A stretch of 20,341 nucleotides of DNA from Mnemiopsis leidyi (taxonomy: Eukaryota > Ctenophora > Tentaculata > Lobata > Bolinopsidae), in NCBI GenBank assembly GCA_000226015.1, contig JH152988.1, forward strand, positions 32,997 through 53,337, read 5' to 3'. Shown piece after piece: positions 10,657-19,855 of this stretch; position 1 is the stretch's first letter; the number at the start of each line of letters is the position of its first letter. Below the pieces are notes generated by a model that worked only from the letters and a program-made list of their open reading frames with translations, did no database searches and was not told the DNA's origin. The translations under genes were made by a program, and so were the position numbers.

Positions 10657-10854
10657 ATGGGACTTAATAACTACTTATACTTGCTGCTATCAGAGATTAA
10701 TTTTTCTGTCGAAAAATATGTTGACTTTAAGTTTATTAAACCAGGTCAAGTAACCGTGGCAGAATTACTGCGCTTCATGGAACTTCATGGAAGTCCGGAA
10801 CTGATAGATTATGGCCTATGGAAAATCATGGCTTTTTCATTAATTTTAAATTGA
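10657..10854 (+). CDS. Unassigned 65-codon open frame
   Basis: An ATG-to-TGA frame starts six bases after the hairpin. The middle (KPGQVTVAELLRFMELHGSP) has protein-like composition, but I recognise no family, and the flanks are AT-rich non-coding DNA. A partial direct repeat of CTTCATGGAA occurs inside it. It may be chance or part of an element that includes the hairpin. I would not treat it as a gene without transcript evidence. Confidence 0.12.
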   Translation: MGLNNYLYLLLSEINFSVEKYVDFKFIKPGQVTVAELLRFMELHGSPELIDYGLWKIMAFSLILN

Positions 10855-11314
10855 CATTAACAGTGAAGGAGTTATTATGTGAATGTCGGTAAAACTAAAA
10901 ATAATGTCCATGATGATCATGTCTCAAATCTCTGACGTAGACCATATCTAATATTTACGGTAGAAAGGAAATCTAAACTAAAATTCATATTTTGCTTCTA
11001 CGTTCACCTCCGCTCTAAAGTTACAATTGTTTCAACATTTCGTTTTTTGATATTTGAGAGTGACAGCATACAAGTTTCACGCAATTTTCGATTGCAATTG
11101 ATTACAAATTAAAATCAAGTTGTACAACTGAGTCCAAAGCTGTGTGATTGGACGAGTGCTATCGTTACATAATATACACATGATCTATCTACTCGCTATC
11201 TCTCGATTGCTAGAGCATTGTCTGACAATAATTTCCATGACAATCGCATGCTAGCTCAATCCGGAGTGCGGCAGAGCGAATACGACTAGCTTTTCAACAA
11301 GCTTAAAAACACGA

Positions 11315-11424
11315 CACGTGACGGCTAACAATGCTTTTCAATTACTGTCACGTGCTCCTTACTTGAAAATTGCTCAATTGCCACGATTTGTTTAAATAGG
11401 TGGAGGGTTAAGCCCTTCAGTTAG
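11315..11424 (+). promoter_or_regulatory. Core promoter: two E-boxes, TATA-like box and initiator
   Basis: Two CACGTG E-boxes lie at 11315-11320 and 11349-11354. They share CACGTGAC in inverted orientation. A TATA-like TTTAAATA lies at 11391-11398, and 26 bases from its start comes TCAGTT (11417-11422), an exact initiator match with the presumed start A at 11419. The order and spacing are those of a focused RNA polymerase II promoter reading rightward. The next gene in that direction is the STPGR gene, ATG at 11987, which has an acceptor-like site (TTGTACCCCAG, ending 11980) just before its start. A 5' non-coding exon starting at 11419 is plausible. Confidence 0.45.
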
Positions 11425-11986
11425 TTTTATTCGTCATGTTTTATTAAGCTGCTCAATTCTGTGCAAGTAAATTTTACCTGCTTAGTAGTTAAGAGCGACC
11501 CGATGTTTTTGATCCTGAAATTTTGAACACGTTTGAAGGAGATTGCTTCAGTAATGCAGCACCTAGCAACCTGGTGAAGCTCAGTCATGCTTGCGTTGCG
11601 TAAATTAGTTTTAAAATTGTACATGTTGATAGGGGAGGTAGAAAAGTTTAAACTAATCACTCACAATCTTAGTCGAGGTGCTTTTTGCAATTCTTCACAT
11701 CTCCACCGTTATATCAATACTGCAGTACTGAAGCAAATTCTTTTCTTACATTTTTTATCAGCAAGCGCTTAATTGACTCTCATTTACTGATATCTTCTAT
11801 CAGTGTTTTATTTACCCCTTATCTCGCTATATTTGGCTAAAATATTCGAACGACGGATTTACATTTTCTATAGGAATATTTCATGCAACATTCAAATCAG
11901 AACTGTTATGTGACTAAATAACTATCCGCTGCTACTCAGATATATCAGAGTTTGACTGAAACATTGTTCTTGTACCCCAGAAAAAG
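11425..11986 (+). other. Probable 5' leader and first intron of the STPGR gene
   Basis: Between the promoter and the STPGR start codon there are short open frames on both strands (for example 11587-11772 plus and 11427-11660 minus) with no recognisable content. A non-coding exon could end at a GAG|GTAGAA or GAG|GTGCTT donor near 11637 or 11676 and splice to the acceptor ending at 11980. The half X-box-like CCTAGCAACC lies near 11562. Confidence 0.3.
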
Positions 11987-13453
11987 ATGGCAGAGGCCCC
12001 AGTTCGACCCAGGATAGCAGCAGAGGATCGAGGTCCCGGATCTGGAAAATATGCCCCTAACATGGCCCCAACATGGAAGTCCGCTTCCGCCTTCAGTTTT
12101 GGAAACAAAGTCTCCAAAGACATCTCAAAGATAGACGACTCTCCTGGTCCTAAGTACGGTGTCTCGGAAGTGATGACAACCAAGGGACCTGTGAGGAACC
12201 CTCAATTCAGTTTGGCTAGTAGACCAAGAGATCCCATCACTTTCAACACTCCAGGACCTGGCTCATACCAGGTACAATTAGATTACTTCTTGTCATTGTA
12301 TTTTGTCAACCTTTTCATGATTTAGTTCAACAAAAATGTGAAATTCACTATTTAGATCAGAGCATGTTATGTTTATTAATACGGCAACTGCAAGTGCTAT
12401 TGATATACTTGAACAACCAAAACGTATGCCTTAGAACTGTTACTTTTAAAGAACTACCTGCTGACTGTTTTGTCAGGTTGAGAAGTGTCCGGTTCCGGGC
12501 GAGAGGAGGTCCTCAGCCTTCGTGATGGGAATGCGAACCCGATACAGAAAGAAGGATCAGGTCCCAGCCCCAAGCCAGTACTCTCTACCCGCCACTCTCG
12601 GAAGCAAGGTCGGTGTTTATGTTTTTGTTATCCTCAGGTTGATCTAATAATTACGACCTGCTGAAGAGAAAGATGGCTCATAAAGTTGTCGTATGTTACA
12701 ATTCATTTCCACCAGTTGACGACCAGCAACATGAAATCCAGCCGGGCATTCCAATTCAACAGCAAGACGAAAAAGGGAGGTTACGACGAAGATTTGAAGA
12801 AAACACCAGGTCCTAACGCATACGGTGATCACAATGCCAACGCAACCAAGATCAGGGCCCCGATCCCGTCTCTGGGAACAAGAACCTACATTCCTGGAGA
12901 CCCAACCCTCAAGCCTGGTCCAGGAGCTTACAGCCCAGAAAAGGTACATTTTTGTGTAAAGAATGTCATGTCTCGTTATGTTCCGTTTTACATGGAATTT
13001 CATACATAATTTTATACAATATTTTATGCAGAATTCGGAGAAATTTCTTAAATTTACAGTTAAAATTTATTCACATCACTTATCTAGTGTCTATTATCTG
13101 TATATGACCTATAAGTACTTGTATAATCTAGAAGCGCTAAACGTCAAGGTCCAATGTGTTTGTGAAGTTGATCAAACCCGTGCTAGACATTCAAACTTGA
13201 TCGATCGAAAACTCGCAGATCATCAGAGCTTCCTTTCAGGTCACCATACATAAACCACGAGCACCAGGCTTTAACGTCGGAGTTAAACACTCGGAATACA
13301 CGACACCGCTTATCGTGGAGTAGATTGGCAAGGTGTGTATAGCGGCATGCTGCATCTCAATTTGTTTTTGTTCAGGTTTATATCAACAAGACAAGCTCCA
13401 CGGCTCGTCAAATAGGGATCAAACACTCTGAGTACACCGTTCTGACGTTGTAG
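11987..13453 (+). CDS. CIMAP1: STPGR axonemal protein, ODF3/CIMAP1-like, with alternative last exons
   Basis: Sperm-tail PG-rich repeat protein; relatives line or sit within the microtubule doublets of cilia and sperm flagella. Shared exons: 11987-12271 (95 codons), 12477-12608 (44) and 12716-12943 (76), all phase 0. They are followed by one of two last exons, 13240-13323 or 13376-13453, giving 242 or 240 residues against about 254 in human ODF3. Repeats visible in order: GPGSGKYAP, SPGPKYGV, TPGPGSYQ, VPAPSQYSLP, TPGPNAYGD, KPGPGAYSP. The C-terminal GVKHSEYTTPL motif is also found at the end of vertebrate ODF3. Donors are CAG|GTACAA, AAG|GTCGGT and AAG|GTACAT; acceptors are TTTTGTCAG and TTTCCACCAG. 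The start is the first ATG after an acceptor-like site (ends 11980). The symbol is given at family level; invertebrate one-to-one orthology is unproven. Confidence 0.87.
13240..13323 (+). CDS. CIMAP1: STPGR gene alternative last exon a
   Basis: The acceptor TTCCTTTCAG ends at 13239. The exon reads VTIHKPRAPGFNVGVKHSEY then TTPLIVE and TAG. It keeps the family-typical KAP-x-F/Y-xxG-x-KHSEY ending and is probably the ancestral form. A donor-like AAG|GTGTGT at 13332, eight bases after the stop, could also splice it onward to exon b as 3'UTR. Confidence 0.75.
   Translation, partial: VTIHKPRAPGFNVGVKHSEYTTPLIVE
13376..13453 (+). CDS. CIMAP1: STPGR gene alternative last exon b (tandem duplicate of a)
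   Basis: The acceptor TTTTTGTTCAG ends at 13375. The exon reads VYINKTSSTARQIGIKHSEY then TVLTL and TAG. It shares G-V/I-KHSEYT with exon a, same phase and almost the same length (25 against 27 codons), while codons in the shared motif differ at third positions (TCG/TCT, GAA/GAG, ACG/ACC). Candidate poly(A) signals follow at 13592 and 13700. Confidence 0.7.
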   Translation, partial: VYINKTSSTARQIGIKHSEYTVLTL

Positions 13454-13591
13454 ATTAAGACAGGTTTGACGGCCAAACCTTCAGAATGGGGTCGATTGCT
13501 TAGGATTCTAGAAAACAAACAACTACTGATTATCCGTGCTACCTTTGAAAGATTTAACTAATGTTACCATTTCGACTTATAATTGTCTTGG

Positions 13592-13597
13592 AATAAA
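13592..13597 (+). terminator. Polyadenylation signal AATAAA for the STPGR gene
   Basis: First canonical AATAAA after either alternative stop. A second lies at 13700-13705. There is none between exons a and b, so both forms would share this 3' end. Confidence 0.5.
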
Positions 13598-13705
13598 TTT
13601 CATTTGAAAGTGCCACTGATTTAAGTAATTATTTCGGTAAAAAACGGTGTTTATTTTTGTTTTCCTAACCCGATATCTGTAGGGCTCTTAATCAATTCAA
13701 ATAAA

Positions 13706-15003
13706 TTTAGCGATTTCAGTTCGAGATTTATTTCCGACCGGATTACACTGTTTAATACACTTAAAATGTTTCCTGAATTCGGTAACTGTAAATCCAGTAA
13801 ATACTAGAATGAGATACTTTAAGGTGCAAATATCTAAGATACGCTAAATCTTAAACAAAACTTGCTCACTTTCATTTTTCAGACAGCAACACATAGATTT
13901 TCCATATCTAGGAAATAAGAAATATCTGCCACCAGCAATCAAGAGACCACATCAAAACATTCAGTAACAGTTTATTAAAAACTTTCTCCCTCAGAAATCG
14001 CGGATTGTCTGGCATGTTTGGGGATGCAATGCTTAAAATCTTGTTTCGTGTTTTTATAAATTGGGTCGAAAAGAGACATGAGCGTTTTTTGATAGGTGTG
14101 AATGAAAATCTAAAAGCAGTTTAACGTTGTATTTGAGTAACTTACTACATAATATGTTATTCCACAGAAATTTGCAATATATTTTACTCTTGTAGTAATC
14201 AACTGATTTTAAGTACCGCATTTTTACTGTTTACCTATTTATATCACGAAACTCAAAAGCGATCGAAATTGGAATTGGCAGAAAGAAAGAAAACCTTTGA
14301 TTGAGCAAGTTTGTTCACAGCTGCACTTAACAAATGATAACTAGTCTTTATCCTCCAGATAAAACCGAGATTCTGAATTAATAACTTTAAAGCCTGGACC
14401 GATTGTAAAGTAAATTTCACAAATGCCTACATAAGCAATTCTTTTTGGCGTGGCCGGCCAATTAATTTATATGTTTAAGCGTGAAACGTAATGAATCCTA
14501 AATTTGTACGGGTGGGAATAATTATGTCTTCGCGCTTTACGCTTACAGTGTGGGATTTTGTGACAGCCTTTAAACAAAGTTGTACCATTGACAGCCCCTA
14601 AATTACTCGTTCTAAGAGAAAAGATAGAACTTTTAACTCTAAATTTGACGAATATTTTGACATGTTTGATGTTTCCTTGTGTTTGAAGTTATATCTCGAA
14701 AATTAACTCATGGGCCCCCACTTTTCTCGACGTTATCTTGTAGTTTTGATCAATAGGAACATACTGCGAAAGTTTAAAGAGAATCACACGGTCGGGACAA
14801 TGGGCTTGTTCCAAAATTTTGGCAAACTGGTACAATGGTACAAGTGAGTCCAACTCGTGACAGCAAGGCAAAACTATGTTACCAAACCGAGGAAACGATG
14901 GCAACAGCATTGTGGGTCATTATATTAACTTACGTTTTACTAGACATCTTTTGTGTGACCATTGAAACTAAACAAAACCCATTTTAAATTAAAAAGTTAA
15001 AAA
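13706..15003. other. Intergenic region between convergent genes
   Basis: AT-rich and mostly without features. It contains a strong acceptor followed by an 11-codon frame at 13883-13918 (see findings). It also contains a 73-codon minus-strand open frame (14689-14910) of unknown nature, which I do not call as a gene. The part nearest 15003 is the RPL27 3'UTR; I could not find a canonical AATAAA for it on the minus strand. Confidence 0.4.
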
Positions 15004-15414
15004 TTATATCCTCAATTTCTGGAAGAACCATCTACTTTTAGCCGTCTTATACTTGTCTTCGAGGACAGTTTTCACTTGTGACAATGCTTTTCTCTTCTGA
15101 GCGGGGTCCTTGATGGAGTTCTTATTAAAAAGTTCCTTGTCGACTGGAAGATCGAGCTGATATCTGGTAGGCTGGAGATGATTGCAATTGTAGACTTTTA
15201 CAAACGGTTTGATCTTGCTTCTTTTGTTTTGTTTCTTCTTACCCATGCTCTTGGTCACTTTCTTAGGGTACCTGGATATGCCAATGACAAGAGCGTGGCC
15301 ATATTGTCGATCTCCAGTTCCATCTTCTTGACTCTTTACAATAACCGCCTTTCTTCCAGCGTTTCTGCCATTGAGGACCAACACCACTTTTCCCGGCTTA
15401 ATAATTCGGCCCAT
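15004..15414 (-). CDS. RPL27: 60S ribosomal protein L27 (eL27)
   Basis: Complete 136-residue frame, exactly the length of eL27 in human and most animals. Landmarks are the N-terminal [20 protein letters not shown] (a KOW motif, RNA-binding SH3-like barrel), then [49 protein letters not shown] and the C-terminal RWFFQKLRI. It is a structural protein of the large ribosomal subunit. The CDS has no intron, unlike the vertebrate gene. On the minus strand the ATG is preceded by TGTTCTCAG|G, an acceptor one base before the start codon. An out-of-frame ATG lies nine bases inside that putative intron end, so an unspliced leader would be translated poorly. I infer a spliced or trans-spliced 5'UTR. Transcription is convergent with the STPGR gene. 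A processed pseudogene is unlikely, because the frame is intact and no poly(A) tract or target duplication is seen. Confidence 0.97.
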   Translation of the reverse strand: MGRIIKPGKVVLVLNGRNAGRKAVIVKSQEDGTGDRQYGHALVIGISRYPKKVTKSMGKKKQNKRSKIKPFVKVYNCNHLQPTRYQLDLPVDKELFNKNSIKDPAQKRKALSQVKTVLEDKYKTAKSRWFFQKLRI

Positions 15415-15838
15415 CCTGAGAACATTTTTTATTCAGGAATGAAAGTTGAATTAGATCAATATTAAAGCCTAAAGTTGAGGGCAAATGGAGATCGCCCTCG
15501 AAATGAAGAATTTCAACTCCAAGATAGCACAAAAGTTAAGCAGAATTTGTTGGCAAATCTTAATTCCCTCAGGTGCATAAAACCTCAAAGGTGATAAATT
15601 GGGAAGGTAAACTAAATTCCACGAAAAAATGTATAACATGACTGAAAATGAGTGCATAAATAATTATTAAATTTCAATGAAGAAATCAGGGATTAAAAAT
15701 TTGCAAAGAACTTGAAATTACATACATCACACAACCTCCTAATTCAATAAAATTATTCTAACATAAAATTATTCAGCAACATCTCCTCATGATAATAGTT
15801 TATCAGTGTATTTGCATGAGTACAGTATAGAAGGTAAA
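15415..15838. other. Upstream flank of RPL27, no gene seen
   Basis: Would hold the RPL27 5'UTR, promoter or first intron (minus strand). A small hairpin (GAGGGC and GCCCTC arms at 15478-15500) is present. I cannot point to a terminal-oligopyrimidine start or a TATA box. Confidence 0.3.
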
Positions 15839-15879
15839 CGACGGATGTTCAAAACGCATGACGTTTTGAACATCTGTCG
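15839..15879. repeat. 18-bp stem hairpin
   Basis: CGACGGATGTTCAAAACG at 15839-15856 and CGTTTTGAACATCTGTCG at 15862-15879 pair with one mismatch around a 5-base loop (CATGA). A second, shorter hairpin (CATAGTTAG / CTAACTATG) follows at about 15896-15921. Such a tight, nearly perfect stem is typical of a MITE or fold-back remnant. Confidence 0.85.
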
Positions 15880-15921
15880 GCCATAGTCTGACAGTCATAG
15901 TTAGAGTTTAGACTAACTATG

Positions 15922-17203
15922 CTCTAGTCCAACTTGAGTGTTGATGAACAGTGTTTATGAACAGTTCAAGTAGCTCACGGAATTTCGACATTAAATCCCA
16001 TTATCACCCTAAAATGCAGGAGGGATGACACCTAACAACAGTGGCTCATGTCAATGCAGTTCAGTGTGATTACTATTTCACCTGATTAGGTCACATTTAT
16101 TTTGGGTCACATCGTTTCTTGATCCCATGCCCGTCGAGGGATGTCAGTCAAGTTACAAGCTGTGTGTAAGAAGGGTATCTATCAAGCAAAAAGTTCTTTT
16201 CTATCTCTGATTAGGATAACCAACGACCTTGAATCTCATTATAGTAAAAAAAGATGAAAATCAGACCAGATCATCGATAAAAATGACATAAACCATATCT
16301 TCCCTTCCTTGGCTGACCTCCTGCTTAAGAAATGTTATCCAGAGGGAAACCCCTACTGTCTGGACAGAAGAGGAGTGATAAGAAGGCAGACTTTGATAAC
16401 TAAAACCAAAGTTTATTTAATATCAGTTAAAGCATATCAAAGAATTTAAAAATCAAATTCGAATTTATGTAGTTGGGACTTCAAATTGAATTTGTGTTGT
16501 TACAGTAAAATCATAAAAAGTGTTCAAGTGCTACTTGAACTTTAGTTTTTGAGGCTCATTTTTTTCAAGGAGAAGGGCTCCATTTCAGCTTCTAGGCAAT
16601 TTACCAATTGATGAGATCTTGGTCCTTCTTTTGAAGTCGAAAAATCTCCCCATGGTTAGATTCATACATTCCATCAAGCTCATTAACCTGTTGTACCACC
16701 CTCAAGAAAAATAACCCTTCAGAGAAATAATCCACACAGAAAATGGAGCACTGTCAGTTGCAATCAATCTCAGAAGCTAAATCTTCCAGATGATGGATGA
16801 TTTCCTTCACCTGCATAAGGGCCTACTTCTCTCAGCCTATTTAAAAACAGTGCACCACTCAGACTTACATTTCCTTACTCTAGATGACATGGCTGAATGC
16901 TGATATGAGCTTTTTGCCTAATAAGTGCCATCTCAGAAGGGTATGCTAATGCAAACCAGCAGGTCACATTTCGAGATGAACCCAATCAGTTGGTCACATG
17001 ACTGAGGGAGGGTGACATGACCTCATGATTGCAAGTTAGGTGCTTAATTGAGGGAAGTATTGTCTAATTATTCTAAAGCAAAGATCATTGGTTAAGAATA
17101 TTCAAATTTCAAAAACAAATATTTCCCAGTAATCAGTAGATTCCTCAGTGAAAGGGTCATTTACAGTTTGGTAGGTGGGGCATTGGGCAATTGGTGCCAT
17201 AAG
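15922..17203. other. Gene-free region with small inverted repeats
   Basis: No credible coding region. Small hairpins include GTTCAAGT-GCT-ACTTGAAC near 16521 and CAAATTCGAATTT paired with AAATTGAATTTG near 16453-16495. Direct repeats of TGAACAGT occur near 15946-15968. The density of hairpins suggests eroded non-autonomous DNA transposons. Confidence 0.4.
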
Positions 17204-17327
17204 ATTGACCTCAACCAACATGCCTTATAAGGTAAATCTTTATGTCTAATCACCTTGAAAGTATAATACTTTCAAGGTGATTGGACATACACGATTTTCC
17301 TTCAAAGGCATGTTGGTTGAGGTCAAT
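17204..17327. repeat. 124-bp near-perfect palindrome (MITE-like)
   Basis: The left arm 17204-17264 starts ATTGACCTCAACCAACATGC and the right arm 17266-17327 ends GCATGTTGGTTGAGGTCAAT. They are inverted copies of about 61 bp meeting at a single-base centre. The inner 18 and outer 24 bp are almost exact; the middle of the arms has small indels. The internal sequence has no coding capacity. Consistent with a recently inserted fold-back element. Confidence 0.92.
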
Positions 17328-17734
17328 GTTGGATTAGGTCAATTATTGATGATGTATTGAAGATGTTATAGCTATCCTATGTTATTCTAAATATAGAATT
17401 TGGCCCCATACACAGAAAAATATAACAACTCAAACGAAATAACCAAATAACCCAAAACCTACCTTATGAGACATTGAATATAAAATATAGTCACCAACTG
17501 AACATAGGTGTAGAAAAACTTAACATAAAACAGGTTAAGATATGAGTTTAATGATAATGTCAGAACAACTAAACAAATTAAAAACATCTGATATCAGATA
17601 ATTATAATATTCTACAACACAGTAGAATAAATATACTATCAAATCACCAGGATCAGAACTGGTAACATCCAGGATTTCTCTCTCACTTACAGGAAAATTA
17701 ACTAGCTTCAATGACAGAAGGACTATAAAAGTAG

Positions 17735-17942
17735 TCATATGAGTCGTTAAGTTGGGGAAAGTTATTATTAATCGCAACAACTGGGCTTTGTATGTTTTGC
17801 TGAATTTATCTATATCTTCCGAGTTGTTCAAGTTGTGTGGTATGATGTTCCAGCATTTGGCTCCGAGATAATAGAAATTTTTGTGTAAAGTTGATTTGTA
17901 TAGGTTACAGCTTTCACTACTCCTTCTGGGGTAAGACATCAT
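17735..17942 (-). mobile_element. LINE (non-LTR retrotransposon) reverse-transcriptase C-terminal relic
   Basis: The minus-strand frame starting at 17942 reads SYPRRSSESCNLYKSTLHKN, then FYYLGAKCWNIIPHNLNNSE and DIDKFSKTYKAQLLRL before losing similarity. The pattern G-x-x-x-WN-x-[IL]P followed by a short spacer and F-K-x-[FY]-KxxL is the conserved tail after the thumb domain in CR1/Jockey-type ORF2 proteins. The catalytic reverse-transcriptase and endonuclease parts are absent, so this is a 5'-truncated or decayed copy. Its 3' side would run toward lower coordinates (17400-17735), which is A-rich. Subfamily not determinable from this much sequence. Confidence 0.6.
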
Positions 17943-17971
17943 ATATTTTTAGGGATTTTCTGTCTCATAGA

Positions 17972-18006
17972 GCATTTGTCTTGTAGAACATTTGTCTTGT
18001 AAAACA
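17972..18006. repeat. 17-bp direct repeat, two copies
   Basis: CATTTGTCTTGTAGAA and CATTTGTCTTGTAAAA lie side by side immediately upstream of the LINE relic. Confidence 0.7.
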
Positions 18007-18120
18007 ATTGTAGAACCTGGGAGTGCTTTTTCTATACTTTGCTTTGTGTCATCTGGTGTTCCCCACTCCCCAAGTTTCAAGACCTTAACTGTTTGTAATT
18101 TTCACCAACAACCAGAGGTT

Positions 18121-18190
18121 GCTAAACAGGGGGGCCAGGGAGCCCTGCCCACCCTCCCCCCCCCCCCAAATTTGGATGAAAGGGGCAAGG
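18121..18190. repeat. G-run and C-run low-complexity segment
   Basis: A run of six G near 18130 is followed by a run of about 12 C around 18156-18168, in a locally GC-rich patch within AT-rich DNA. Possibly part of a dispersed repeat; no coding content recognised. The flanking 86-codon frame is not credible. Confidence 0.45.
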
Positions 18191-18252
18191 TATCATTTTG
18201 CATAAGTTCAACAACAAGAAGAACTGGACAGTTGTCACTGCTTGTAGTTTAA

Positions 18253-19460
18253 CTGACATTCTTTCCTGACTGACTGACTATACATTTCCTCCTTCTTCTA
18301 CATTGGTAACAAAGATTAGTTGAATTTTACCTATATTTAATATTATATAATTACCTATAGTTTACTGAGACTTACTCAATTCCCTCCAGAGCAAACCTTC
18401 CCGACCTTTCCTACAATCAGACATGAATAGAATACCCACAGCAATCCTTATAACAAGCTAAGTACTATAGTAATACAAGTTATCCTCATTTAACCCTTAT
18501 CTTGAAACTATTTGTTGTGCACTTCTTCATAAATGATATTACATTCGCATTTTTCAAGTAACCATTATATACTAACATGCTCTTACCTTCCCAATCTCTC
18601 AGAGAACACAACAAAATCTCTGTCAACTACCGGAACTAAGCGAAATCACGAAATCTTGGTCGCCACTATCCTCAACTCACCAGCAGACCTTCCTCACTCT
18701 ACACCGTACCCTTTTACTGTAAATCTAGGTACTGTCCCTTTACATGCTAAATACTGTTTCATTAATCAAGTAGAACTTTATTCACTGATAAATTTCAACT
18801 TAAAAATACAATGACCTTTCTTAGCTGGCAAACAGACCCAATTTGGCTACACTTGGGGAAATATCATAAGTTGCAATTTGAAGTTTTTGATGCTTCACAG
18901 AGACGGTAACAGTTTCTTTTTGTGCTCTGAGAAGTTAGCTTCTTTCTTATGTTTCCATGTACAGCAAATTGTATTATATTATTGGTTTGAGAATTATGAT
19001 ATGAGACTATTTCTCTATGTTATCAATTACCGCTTTGTATCACCCTCACAACTCACCAAGCTCTGGGAACCTATACAAACCTATACAAACCCAAACACAC
19101 TTACAAACTCACTAGCAAAGCAAAATATCGATAATACGATGATCTCGTCCTCTCTTTGTTCTGAAAACCTCACTCGAGTCGATCTCTTATTTGTCTACCT
19201 ATGTAACGCGCGGACCCCAATCAGTCCAGCGCCATATGAATTTATTAACATTCAGTCATTCGCGCGCCGCGCTATTTATCAGAAATAGCGCGGTGCAATA
19301 ATTCTCCCGCCTTTTGTCTCAGCATAAATTTTGAGTAAACATTGGCCGTGCAAAGTAAAAGCTGGTCCCAAATCAGCATCATGTTTTAGCCCTTTATCCT
19401 CACACCCTTAGTTATCTTTGGTTTATGATCTACTCCGCAAGCCCCTAGCATTTATTTCTC
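18253..19460. other. Gene-free AT-rich region
   Basis: Several open frames of about 90-136 codons occur on the plus strand, but their translations show no recognised domain or conserved motif. A hairpin, CCGCGCTATTT-ATCAG-AAATAGCGCGG, lies near 19266-19292, and a doubled CCTATACAAA near 19071-19089. Confidence 0.35.
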
Positions 19461-19469
19461 TATTACAGA

Positions 19470-19855
19470 TCTGTTTCCGAGCTGATAACGTGTGTTGGAA
19501 CGGAGTACTTCATGACATAATCGTATCCTCCGCTATCCACATTCTTTTCCCATCTAATGCACCTCTCCTGACCAACATTCGTCTCTCCGCGACGCGGATA
19601 AGACATGTTTCTGAGCTGACGACGGCGTTGGATTGAAGTGCATCAAGATGGATTAATTACAAAGTATACAGTCACAGATTTCCGACATGTCTCCCAACGT
19701 ACATTTGTCTCTCTGCTATGCGGATCTTATTCCTCCATTAATCTCTAGCCTCCCCATCAAATGTAACTCGCAACCAACATTCGTCTCTCTGCGACGCAGA
19801 TCGGACAAGTGTCCTTTTTGTTATGGGTGATGGAGCGGAGTACTTTATGATGGAT
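19470..19855. repeat. Diverged copies of a roughly 100-bp repeat unit
   Basis: Two motifs recur. CCAACATTCGTCTCTC-x-GCGACGC-x-GAT occurs at 19572, in weaker form at 19693, and at 19774. GGA-x-CGGAGTACTT-x-ATGA occurs at 19498 and 19833. Between them GAGCTGA-type sequence recurs near 19479 and 19613. Spacing is irregular (about 80-135 bp). In one minus-strand frame the first motif gives a recurring AERRMLV. This looks like an old tandem array or nested copies of one element. Confidence 0.6.

Noticed and set aside
12644-13003. Minus-strand 119-codon frame
   Set aside because: Antisense shadow of the third STPGR exon.
14689-14910. Minus-strand 73-codon frame between STPGR and RPL27
   Set aside because: No recognisable domain, no splice or promoter context; may be chance or an old repeat. 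Left uncalled.
15004-15414. RPL27 as a processed pseudogene
   Set aside because: Full-length intact frame with all conserved segments, no 3' poly(A) remnant and no flanking direct repeat seen.
15178-15465. Plus-strand 95-codon frame
   Set aside because: Antisense shadow of RPL27.
18533-19288. Plus-strand frames of 93 and 136 codons
   Set aside because: Unrecognised composition, no conserved motif, AT-rich surroundings; expected by chance.
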